Shown one piece after another: positions 16,102-23,098 of a DNA stretch of 43,269 bases. The first letter of the stretch is position 1. Every line of letters starts with the position of its first letter. Origin of the DNA: Natronospira elongata (GTDB lineage Bacteria > Pseudomonadota > Gammaproteobacteria > Natronospirales > Natronospiraceae). The stretch is from the NCBI RefSeq assembly GCF_034931365.1, contig NZ_JAYGII010000022.1, positions 1 to 43,269 of the forward strand, given 5' to 3'. A program made the position numbers and the translations under genes. The notes under the pieces are model-generated. The model had not been told where the DNA came from. It was given only the letters and a program-made list of their open reading frames with translations, and did not search any database.

Positions 16102-16768
16102 TGACCTTCTCCAGTAAGGCGGCCGCTGCCGCCTGCTCCGCCTTGCGTCGACTGCCACCGCGCCCGCGGGATTGAAAATTCGTGTCAGGGACGACACAAC
16201 TGACTTCGAATACCTGGGCATGCTCCTTGCCGCTGATTGACTCCACGGCATAGACCGGCAGAGACAGTCCCCGGCCCTGAAGACACTCCTGAAGGCGGGT
16301 CTTGGGATCCTTGAGTTGCTCGGGCGGCGGCAACCGTCGCACGCGCTCCTGATACAGCTGCCGAATCAGATCACGGGCCGGGCTGAAACCGCCATCCAGA
16401 TAAACCGCGCCGAGAATGGCCTCAAGACCGTCAGAGAGAATGGATGCACGACGGAAACCACCGCTCTTGAGTTCACCGCCGCCCAGACGAAGATAAGTCC
16501 CCAAATCCATCTCGGCGGCAATCTCGGCCAGGGTTTCCTGGTTGACCAGACTGGCGCGAAGGCGGCTTAGATCACCCTCTTCTACCTGCGGGAAGGCACG
16601 GTAAAGCAGCTCGGAAACACAAAGCCCCAAAACCGCATCACCCAGAAATTCCAGGCGTTCATTGTTGTTGCGGCCAAGACTGCGATGGGTCAGCGCCGCT
16701 TCCAGAAGACTCTGGTCCCTGAAATGATAACCGAGGGTTTCCAGTAGCCGGTCCAGACTCAATCTCAC
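16094..16768 (-). CDS. rnc: Ribonuclease III
   Basis: This 224-residue double-strand-specific RNase processes rRNA and some mRNAs. The catalytic signature NERLEFLGDAVLG is at about residues 36-48, with a second acidic site at DGLEAILGAVYLDGG. The C-terminal dsRNA-binding domain includes DPKTRLQE and ends with RRKAEQAAAAALL. The start is a GTG overlapping the stop of the DUF4845 gene (GTGA), which suggests coupled translation. Confidence 0.95.
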   Translation of the reverse strand: MRLSLDRLLETLGYHFRDQSLLEAALTHRSLGRNNNERLEFLGDAVLGLCVSELLYRAFPQVEEGDLSRLRASLVNQETLAEIAAEMDLGTYLRLGGGELKSGGFRRASILSDGLEAILGAVYLDGGFSPARDLIRQLYQERVRRLPPPEQLKDPKTRLQECLQGRGLSLPVYAVESISGKEHAQVFEVSCVVPDTNFQSRGRGGSRRKAEQAAAAALLEKVNE

Positions 16769-17133
16769 TCCCCCCGGAAGGTCTCTTTCTTCTCGAAGGA
16801 GACAATGAAATCGATGTTACCGATGAAGTTCACGCGATGCTCATATTCCAGCACCAGAGTCCGGCGACCATCAATGGTTTCAATGGTGAAATCGGTATCT
16901 CCCACCACACGAACGTCGTTGACGTTCAGCCGCCTGACCAGGGAGCGACGCACTTCAGACAGGGAGCTGGCGTCCACATCCGATGTCACGCCTCGCATGA
17001 TGGTGTTGAGGGTCTGGGAGGTGATATACACCGGCACGAGCCGGACCCCGGCCGTGGCGATAATCCCGACCACGAACAGAACCAGTATCCATCCAATCGC
17101 CGTCAGGCCCTGCTGTGAGTGACGCAATCGCAT
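16765..17133 (-). CDS. DUF4845 single-pass membrane protein
   Basis: This 122-residue protein has one N-terminal membrane segment (about 10-32, QGLTAIGWILVLFVVGIIAT), then a small predicted periplasmic domain with PVYITSQTLNTIMRG. DUF4845 proteins are found between lepB and rnc in many gammaproteobacteria; their function is not known. The pilin-like start (MRLRHSQQGLTAIGWIL) resembles a type IV pilin leader only loosely. It lies 12 bp after lepB. Confidence 0.8.
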   Translation of the reverse strand: MRLRHSQQGLTAIGWILVLFVVGIIATAGVRLVPVYITSQTLNTIMRGVTSDVDASSLSEVRRSLVRRLNVNDVRVVGDTDFTIETIDGRRTLVLEYEHRVNFIGNIDFIVSFEKKETFRGE

Positions 17134-17145
17134 GTCAGCTACTCC

Positions 17146-17937
17146 CTAATTGATTGCCTGGCCTATTCGTCCCCACTGGGGCGAGGCATTGAAGGCTTCC
17201 CAACTCAGCCACACGAACATGGCGCGACCACGGAGATGATCCTCCGGCACCAGTCCCCAGTGACGCCCGTCCAGACTGTTGTCCCGATTATCCCCGATCA
17301 TCAGATACTCGCCCTCGGGGATGACAATACCGGCTTCCAGTTCCTGGCTTTCCATTGTAGCCGGTCGGGGGCTGACCAGTATCTCGTGAGCCTGCTCACC
17401 CAGGGTTTCCTTCATGAGCACGCTGCCGGGCAGCACCCGATCCCGCCGACGATCCACATCCCGCGGCTCGAAAGGACCAACTACCTCCTGTGCCACGGCC
17501 TCCCCATTGATATAAAGGGTCTTGCCACGGTATGCAACCTGATCCCCGGGAAGCCCAATCACCCGCTTGATGTAATCCTTGCGTGGATTGGGGGGATAGC
17601 GAAAGACTGCCACGTCACCCCGGTCCGGGCTGCCCAGATCCAGAAAGCGGGTCTCCAGAACCGGCAAGCGCAGCCCATAGGCAAACTTGTTGACCAGGAT
17701 GAAGTCTCCCACCAGCAGGGTGGGCATCATGGAGGCCGATGGGATCCGGAAGGGCTCGGCGATAAACGAGCGCAGGATTAGGACGATCAGCAGAACCGGA
17801 AAGAAAGCCCGACACCATTCGACGATGGTAGGTTCGTGGTCCTCGGCGCTGCGGGAACGCGCCCACCACAGGCGGTCCAGGGCCCAGACCAGGCCGGTTA
17901 CAAAAGATCCAATTACCAGTATCAGTGCCAGATTCAT
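17146..17937 (-). CDS. lepB: Signal peptidase I
   Basis: This 263-residue inner-membrane protease removes signal peptides from exported proteins. There are two N-terminal membrane segments (about 2-20 and 45-60). The catalytic pair is clear: Ser69 in IPSASMMPTL and Lys124 in DYIKRVIGLPGD. The C-terminal box GDNRDNSLDGRHWG is intact. It follows lepA by 29 bp, the standard lepA-lepB arrangement. Confidence 0.95.
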   Translation of the reverse strand: MNLALILVIGSFVTGLVWALDRLWWARSRSAEDHEPTIVEWCRAFFPVLLIVLILRSFIAEPFRIPSASMMPTLLVGDFILVNKFAYGLRLPVLETRFLDLGSPDRGDVAVFRYPPNPRKDYIKRVIGLPGDQVAYRGKTLYINGEAVAQEVVGPFEPRDVDRRRDRVLPGSVLMKETLGEQAHEILVSPRPATMESQELEAGIVIPEGEYLMIGDNRDNSLDGRHWGLVPEDHLRGRAMFVWLSWEAFNASPQWGRIGQAIN

Positions 17938-17966
17938 GGATGGTATCGGGTCCGCGGACCCCGCTC

Positions 17967-19760
17967 CTATTTCTTGTCCACCTGAAGGACGGCAAGGAAG
18001 GCTTCCTGGGGAATCTCCACCTTGCCCAATTGTTTCATGCGCTTTTTACCTTCCTTCTGCTTCTCCAGCAACTTGCGCTTCCGTGTCACGTCGCCACCAT
18101 AGCACTTGGCAGTCACATTCTTGCGCAGGGCCTTGACCGTCGTTCGGGCAATGATGTGATTGCCGATAGCAGCCTGGATGGCCACATCAAACATCTGACG
18201 GGGAATGATGTCCTTCATCCGCTCACACAGGTCCCGGCCCCGACTGTAGGACTGGTCCTTGTGAACAATGGTGGACAGGGCATCCACCCGGTCCCCGTTG
18301 ATGAGCACATCCAGCTTGACCAGATTGGAAGACTGAAAACGATCAAAATCATACTCGAAGGAAGCAAAACCACGACTGGAGGACTTGAGCCGATCAAAAA
18401 AGTCCAGCACCACCTCGCTCATGGGCAGTTCATAGGTCAGCTGCACCTGCTTGCCGTGATACATCATTTTCTTCTGGTTACCCCGTTTCTCCTCGCACAG
18501 GGTAATTACCGGGCCGACGAAATCCTGGGGCACCAGAATATTGGCCACAATGATGGGCTCACGAATTTCCTCGATCAGGTTGACCTCGGGCAGACGGGAG
18601 GGATTATCCACCCGCAGGGTTTGCCCGTCCCCGGTCAGGACTTCGTAAACCACCGTGGGTGCGGTGGTGATGAGATCGAGCTGATATTCCCGTTCCAGCC
18701 GCTCCTGGATGATTTCCATGTGCAGCATGCCGAGAAAGCCGCAGCGGAAACCGAAGCCCAGGGCATCGGAAACCTCCGGTTCGTAATACAGGGCGGCGTC
18801 GTTCAGCCGAAGCTTGGACAGGGCATCGCGAAAATCCTCATAGTCGCTGCTGTCCACCGGAAACAGGCCGGCGAAAACCCGCGGCTTGACCTCCTGAAAA
18901 CCCGGCAGCCGCTCATCGCAAGGCCGATGATCCAGGGTCAGGGTGTCCCCCACCGGGGCACCATCAATATCCTTGATACCGGCAATGACATACCCCACCT
19001 CGCCGGTCTCCAGCGAGTCCCGTGGGGTCTTCTTGGGCGTGAAGCTACCCACTTCGGTGGCCTGGTGGGCCTTGCCGGTGGCCATCACCCGGATACGGTC
19101 ATTCTTGGCCAGGCGGCCGTCAACGATTCGAACCAGGCTGACCACGCCAACGTAGTTGTCGAACCAGCTGTCGATGATCAGGGCCTTGAGAGGGGCATCC
19201 GGATCCCCCTGGGGCGCCGGCACCTTCTGTACCAACTGCTCCAGCACCTCGTCCACATTCACGCCGGTCTTTGCGCTGACCGAAATGGCTTCGTCGGCCT
19301 CCAGGCCAATGATGTCCTCAATCTCTTCCTTGACCCGCTCCGGCTCCGCCGAGGGCAGATCAATCTTGTTCAATACCGGAATCACCTCCAGGCCCTGCTC
19401 AATGGCGGTGTAGCAATTGGCCACGCTCTGGGCTTCAACGCCCTGAGCAGCGTCCACCACCAGCAAGGCGCCTTCGCAGGCGAACAATGAACGGGAGACC
19501 TCATAGGAGAAATCCACGTGGCCGGGGGTATCAATGAAGTTCAGCTCATAGACCTGACCATCCCGGGCAGTGTAATTGAGGGTGACGCTCTGCGCCTTGA
19601 TGGTAATCCCGCGCTCCCGCTCCAGATCCATGGAATCCAGGACCTGCTCGGCCATTTCGCGATCCGTGAGGCCGCCGCAGACCTGAATGAAGCGGTCTGC
19701 CAGGGTGGATTTGCCGTGGTCGATATGGGCGATGATGGAGAAATTGCGGATATGCTTCAT
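17967..19760 (-). CDS. lepA: Elongation factor 4 (back-translocating GTPase LepA)
   Basis: This 597-residue translational GTPase acts on stalled or mistranslocated ribosomes. It starts MKHIRNFSIIAHIDHGKSTL, with the P-loop at about 11-18, DTPGHVDF (G3) and NKIDLP (G4). The LepA-specific C-terminus (KRMKQLGKVEIPQEAFLAVL) is intact. The start at 19760 gives the exact family N-terminus; an open extension to 19811 does not. The ribosome site there is weak (GGGTCC). A promoter and a leader hairpin lie upstream. Confidence 0.95.
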   Translation of the reverse strand: MKHIRNFSIIAHIDHGKSTLADRFIQVCGGLTDREMAEQVLDSMDLERERGITIKAQSVTLNYTARDGQVYELNFIDTPGHVDFSYEVSRSLFACEGALLVVDAAQGVEAQSVANCYTAIEQGLEVIPVLNKIDLPSAEPERVKEEIEDIIGLEADEAISVSAKTGVNVDEVLEQLVQKVPAPQGDPDAPLKALIIDSWFDNYVGVVSLVRIVDGRLAKNDRIRVMATGKAHQATEVGSFTPKKTPRDSLETGEVGYVIAGIKDIDGAPVGDTLTLDHRPCDERLPGFQEVKPRVFAGLFPVDSSDYEDFRDALSKLRLNDAALYYEPEVSDALGFGFRCGFLGMLHMEIIQERLEREYQLDLITTAPTVVYEVLTGDGQTLRVDNPSRLPEVNLIEEIREPIIVANILVPQDFVGPVITLCEEKRGNQKKMMYHGKQVQLTYELPMSEVVLDFFDRLKSSSRGFASFEYDFDRFQSSNLVKLDVLINGDRVDALSTIVHKDQSYSRGRDLCERMKDIIPRQMFDVAIQAAIGNHIIARTTVKALRKNVTAKCYGGDVTRKRKLLEKQKEGKKRMKQLGKVEIPQEAFLAVLQVDKK

Positions 19761-19790
19761 TGAGGACCCGAAGGTGTAAAACATGGAAAA

Positions 19791-19830
19791 GCCGACCAGA
19801 CCGGGGTGCAAGCCCCTTCCCGTGGTCGGC
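19791..19830 (-). terminator. Terminator- or attenuator-like hairpin in the lepA leader
   Basis: On the minus strand GCCGACCA (19830-19823) pairs with TGGTCGGC (19798-19791). An inner GGGG/CCCC stem closes the loop, and TTTT follows directly (19790-19787). This is the shape of a rho-independent terminator. It lies after the glutaredoxin gene but also after the TATAAT promoter at 19856, and 30 bp before lepA. It may end the rpoE operon, attenuate lepA, or both. Confidence 0.5.
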
Positions 19831-19855
19831 TGCGATGACTCGTCGAAAGGCGTCG

Positions 19856-19884
19856 ATTATACCGGGACGGGGCCGCAACTGAAA
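19856..19884 (-). promoter_or_regulatory. Candidate sigma-70 promoter of the lepA operon
   Basis: A perfect -10 box TATAAT lies at 19861-19856 on the minus strand, about 95 bp before the lepA start. At 17-bp spacing the -35 position reads TTTCAG, which is weak. Transcription would begin near 19849 and run through the hairpin at 19830-19791. Confidence 0.5.
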
Positions 19885-19908
19885 TGCGCCGCCGGGCCTG
19901 CCGCTCGC

Positions 19909-20148
19909 TTATTTGTCGCCAGCGGCCAGCGCCGCCCGCAATCGGCTGAGATCCAGGCGGCCCTCACAGAGGGTTTCGCCATCGATTTCCAGCACCGGGA
20001 TGCGCAGGCCGTAGCGGGCCTTGAGGGCCTCGTTCTCGCGAATGTCCACAACCCGAATCGGGTCCACACTGCCCAGTTCCAGCTGCAGATCCACCAGCAT
20101 TTGATCGCATAAACCGCAACCGGGGCGCGAATAGACGACGATTTCCAT
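19909..20148 (-). CDS. Glutaredoxin-like protein (PF05768 type)
   Basis: The 79-residue protein has a thioredoxin fold with the redox motif CGLC (C11, C14) after MEIVVYSRPG, and a cis-Pro loop RIPVLEIDGE (about 49-58). It has the size and pattern of DUF836 glutaredoxin-like proteins. Its partner is unknown. It lies 23 bp after rseC, a cysteine-containing membrane protein of the SoxR-reducing family, so a shared redox role is possible but unproven. It stands where mucD/degP is found in pseudomonads. Confidence 0.8.
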   Translation of the reverse strand: MEIVVYSRPGCGLCDQMLVDLQLELGSVDPIRVVDIRENEALKARYGLRIPVLEIDGETLCEGRLDLSRLRAALAAGDK

Positions 20149-20171
20149 GGCTATCCCCCGTTTCAGGGTAT

Positions 20172-20639
20172 TCAGGCGGAGAGATCACGCACACAGCCGG
20201 GCGGCGGGCCGGGCAGGCGACGAATCACCCGGGGCAGGAAGGCAGGCCGGTCACCGAGGCCGCGGCTCAGGCGGCGGGCAGCCAGCAGGCCGAGAGCGAA
20301 TCCGGCCACGCCGGCCAAAATCAACAGCCATTCGGACAGGCCCATGGCATGGGCCAGGGAACTGCCCGCCACCAGGCCCAGCAAGGGCGGGAGATAGAGG
20401 CCCAGGGCCGCTTTCAGCAAGGCACTGTCCTCCAGGCCCAGCTCGACCCAGCTTCCCTCGGGATGAAACGCGGGGTCCGCCGCCTGGACCAGATGCAGGC
20501 GCTTGCCCAGCCAGCGGCCCAGCAAACCGCCGCCGCAACCCTTGCCTTCGGCGCAGCGGGGACAATCACGGCGACTGCTGGCTTCCACCCAGGCAACGGC
20601 ACCTTCGCGGCGGACAATGCGACCGGATTCAGTGATCAA
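20172..20639 (-). CDS. rseC: RseC/MucC family membrane protein (SoxR-reducing type)
   Basis: This 155-residue inner-membrane protein has an N-terminal cluster of cysteines (C26, C29, C35 in CPRCAEGKGC) and two membrane helices (about 74-96 and 103-122). RseC family members modulate sigma-E and take part in reducing SoxR through the Rsx complex. The start is a TTG that overlaps the rseB stop as TTGA. No ATG is available near the N-terminus, and MITESGRIV matches the family start. It lies third after rpoE in the usual order. Confidence 0.85.
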   Translation of the reverse strand: MITESGRIVRREGAVAWVEASSRRDCPRCAEGKGCGGGLLGRWLGKRLHLVQAADPAFHPEGSWVELGLEDSALLKAALGLYLPPLLGLVAGSSLAHAMGLSEWLLILAGVAGFALGLLAARRLSRGLGDRPAFLPRVIRRLPGPPPGCVRDLSA

Positions 20640-21655
20640 GGCTCGAGCTTCTCGGCCAGACGCCGAGGCAGGCTGTCAATTTCGCTGGCGATGGCGGTCA
20701 CCGTCTTCATGGGAACCTCCCCCACCACGGTGATCTGATGGTCATCCACCTGCCGGCCGTGAGCACTGACACTGCCCATGCGGGACTCGCCCTCGAAGCC
20801 CCGGCGTTCTTCGCCCAGCGGCTCCACAAAAATCGATACCTGGGCAATGCCATCGGACAGAATCAAATGATGCAGGATGACGTCATTGCCGGCACGGCGG
20901 GGTTCGGACTGAGCGGCAACCAGGCGGAAACCATCCGGCAGCGCGTCAAACAGCGTGGGTAGATCCTGCTCGGACTCACCCGGGCGCTTACGGGAATACC
21001 GGGCATGACGGGTACCAAAGGCCTCCGCCTCTTTCTCCAGCACCGGATCCAGCTCTTCATCGCTGATATCCACATCCAGCATGATGTCGGTAAACATCAC
21101 CTGCTGGATGACTTCACCATCAGCGGAGACCATGTCATTGCGGAGGGGCATGCCGGTTTCCCGGTCAAGCCAGAAGCGAAATCCATAGCGCAGTTCATCC
21201 TCCGGCTGAATACCGATGATATTCGCTGCGCGGCCGGCCACCCGATCACGGCCGAGGCTGATCAGGCTGTAGTGGCCACTGTCCAGATCCTTTAGCTTGT
21301 CACCCAGGTAGGCATTGAAGCGGGCCGCGGCCTGCCTCAGGTCCACATCCCCGTCGTCATCCTTGGCGAAGATGCACTTGACCGCATCATGTTGACGCAG
21401 GAGCTCCCGTTGACTGCCGGTGAGGCTCAGCAGACGCTCACTTGAGCCGCCCTCCCCGGCCCGGTGAACCACTTGATGACTCTCCACTTCCCCGCCCTGA
21501 ATCTGAACGAATGTTCCACGGAAATTCAATTCAGACATGGCCTCCGCCATGCGTTCCAGTGCTGCACGCGGGGTATCGGCCTGAACCGCTTGGCTGGCGG
21601 CCAGGGCAGCGAGACAGCAAAAGGCCACCATCAGCCGGTGACTGACTGCCTTCAT
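20636..21655 (-). CDS. rseB: Periplasmic sigma-E regulator RseB/MucB
   Basis: The 339-residue protein has a signal peptide (to about residue 26, QAVQA) followed by the two-domain MucB/RseB fold. RseB binds the periplasmic part of RseA and protects it from proteolysis; lipid or mislocalised LPS signals release it. The family start of the mature protein, ALERMAEAMSELNFRGTFV, is well conserved. It overlaps rseA by 4 bp (ATGA) and rseC by 4 bp, so the four genes are translationally linked. Confidence 0.9.
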   Translation of the reverse strand: MKAVSHRLMVAFCCLAALAASQAVQADTPRAALERMAEAMSELNFRGTFVQIQGGEVESHQVVHRAGEGGSSERLLSLTGSQRELLRQHDAVKCIFAKDDDGDVDLRQAAARFNAYLGDKLKDLDSGHYSLISLGRDRVAGRAANIIGIQPEDELRYGFRFWLDRETGMPLRNDMVSADGEVIQQVMFTDIMLDVDISDEELDPVLEKEAEAFGTRHARYSRKRPGESEQDLPTLFDALPDGFRLVAAQSEPRRAGNDVILHHLILSDGIAQVSIFVEPLGEERRGFEGESRMGSVSAHGRQVDDHQITVVGEVPMKTVTAIASEIDSLPRRLAEKLEP

Positions 21656-22251
21656 TGAGGCTCACTCCCCTCGTCTCGGTCTTCGCTTTCCGCGTCCAGG
21701 GCATCGGCAGCCTGGCTCTCAATCCGCTGGAGGCCGGCGGCGCGGTCCGCGTGGTTGAGACGATAGCTGTTCAGGCGCTGCCAGGATTCACTGTCTTCCA
21801 GTTGCAGGCTTCGGCCGGCTGCCGGAGAGATGCGCGCCGGGGTTGCCCAGGGGTTGGTCTCGACAGTGGATGGCACCACTTCGGGAGTGCCAGGGCCCTC
21901 ATCCAGCTCACCACCCTGCAGCCCCACCAGGGCCACCGTCGCCACACCCGCCGCAACGGCAACACCGGCCACGGGTCGCAGCCACTCTTGCCACCAGACG
22001 GTCCCTACAGCCGGGGCGGCTTCCCGTTCGATGGCGTCCATCACGCCCTTGCTGAAATCCTGATCCAGCAAGGCGAAACGCTCGGCGCTATCATCGCTGG
22101 CCTCAAGCAGTCGGGAACAGCGATGATAACGCTCCCAAGCCTCCGATAGCTCGGGATCATTGGCAAAACGCCTGACCAGCAGCTTGGCTTCCCCCTCGTC
22201 CAGCTCGCCGTCCATCATGGCCGATAGCTGTTCGCGAAGCTTCTCGCTCAT
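21652..22251 (-). CDS. rseA: Anti-sigma-E factor RseA/MucA
   Basis: This 199-residue inner-membrane protein holds RpoE inactive. The N-terminal cytoplasmic anti-sigma domain (about 1-80) begins MSEKLREQLSAMMDGELDE and includes WERYHRCSRLL. One membrane segment follows (about 92-112, PVAGVAVAAGVATVALVGL), then a periplasmic tail that would bind RseB. The C-terminal third is strongly acidic. Stress-triggered cleavage by DegS and RseP, encoded elsewhere, is expected from the family. It lies 17 bp after rpoE. Confidence 0.9.
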   Translation of the reverse strand: MSEKLREQLSAMMDGELDEGEAKLLVRRFANDPELSEAWERYHRCSRLLEASDDSAERFALLDQDFSKGVMDAIEREAAPAVGTVWWQEWLRPVAGVAVAAGVATVALVGLQGGELDEGPGTPEVVPSTVETNPWATPARISPAAGRSLQLEDSESWQRLNSYRLNHADRAAGLQRIESQAADALDAESEDRDEGSEPQ

Positions 22252-22268
22252 CTCCGTCTCCTATTACC

Positions 22269-22856
22269 TCAGTCCGAGGCGCCCTCAAGCAATGGCTGAA
22301 GCCGATCCGAAATGGCTTCACGTGCCCTGAAAATCCGAGATCGCACTGTTCCGACAGGACAGTCCATGGCTTCGGCGATCTCTTCGTAAGTCAACCCTTC
22401 CAGTTCCCGTAAAACGATGGCAGTACGCAAATCATCCGGCAGGTTGGCGATGGCCTCCTCCACGGTACTGCGAATCTCTTCCGTCAGCGCCATGCCCTCC
22501 GGCGTGTCCACATGCTTTAGACGGGCCTGGATATCGAATTGTTCCGGGTCCTGCAGGTCCACATCCTGGTCCACGGGACGACGGCGCTCCGCCACCAGAT
22601 AATTCTTGGCCGTATTGATGGCGATTCGATACAGCCAGGTATAAAAGGCACTATCACCGCGGAAATTGGGAAGCGCGCGATAGGCCTTGATGAACGCCTC
22701 CTGCGCCACGTCCAGGGCATCCGCCTGGTCGCGAACATAGCGGGAGATCAGCTTGACGATCTTGTGCTGATATTTGCGCACCAGCACATCGTAGGCGGCC
22801 TTGTCGCCCTGCTGAACTCGTTCAACCAGCAACTGATCCGTTTTCCTGTTGCCCAT
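22269..22856 (-). CDS. rpoE: RNA polymerase sigma factor RpoE (AlgU type, envelope stress)
   Basis: This 195-residue ECF sigma factor has region 2 with YQHKIVKLISRYVRDQADALD and FRGDSAFYTWLYRIAINTAKNYL, and region 4 with LEGLTYEEIAEAMDCPVGTVRSRIFRARE, both given here in part. It closely follows the E. coli RpoE / P. aeruginosa AlgU pattern. A sigma-E-like promoter lies about 50-75 bp upstream, so autoregulation is likely. It is divergent from nadB, as in Pseudomonas. Confidence 0.95.
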   Translation of the reverse strand: MGNRKTDQLLVERVQQGDKAAYDVLVRKYQHKIVKLISRYVRDQADALDVAQEAFIKAYRALPNFRGDSAFYTWLYRIAINTAKNYLVAERRRPVDQDVDLQDPEQFDIQARLKHVDTPEGMALTEEIRSTVEEAIANLPDDLRTAIVLRELEGLTYEEIAEAMDCPVGTVRSRIFRAREAISDRLQPLLEGASD

Positions 22857-22903
22857 CCGGGGCCGATCCTCTGCAGAGGCGGCTTCTCCCTCGCCCTGTC
22901 GGG

Positions 22904-22930
22904 TGTGACCCGCGGACGCCCAGGGAGTTC
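22904..22930 (-). promoter_or_regulatory. Candidate autoregulated sigma-E promoter of rpoE
   Basis: On the minus strand GAACTC (22930-22925) is followed after 15 bp by GTCACA (22909-22904). This resembles the sigma-E consensus GAACTT, 16-17 bp, then TCTGA or GTCAA. It stands about 50 bp before the rpoE start, the right place for autoregulation. Both boxes deviate from consensus. Confidence 0.5.
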
Positions 22931-23098
22931 GCCGAAAATGTCGGGTTTTTGATCACAGTGGCAAAGATTACACCACCCGCATGGAAGCGCCGCCGTCCCC
23001 GATCAACTGGAGGGTCCGGCGGCAGCCCGGTAAACTTGGCGGCTATTGTAACAGAGCCCGCTGCCGACGCCGCCGCGGGCCTTGCTGGAATTGTGAGC

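Noticed and set aside
16102..16251. A 50-residue N-terminal extension of Era
   Set aside because: It lies entirely within rnc. The ATG at 16101 gives the normal family start.
17925..19490. A 521-codon open frame on the plus strand
   Set aside because: It lies antisense to lepA, which is full length and fully conserved. The frame has no domain and no ribosome site. Long antisense frames are common in GC-rich genes.
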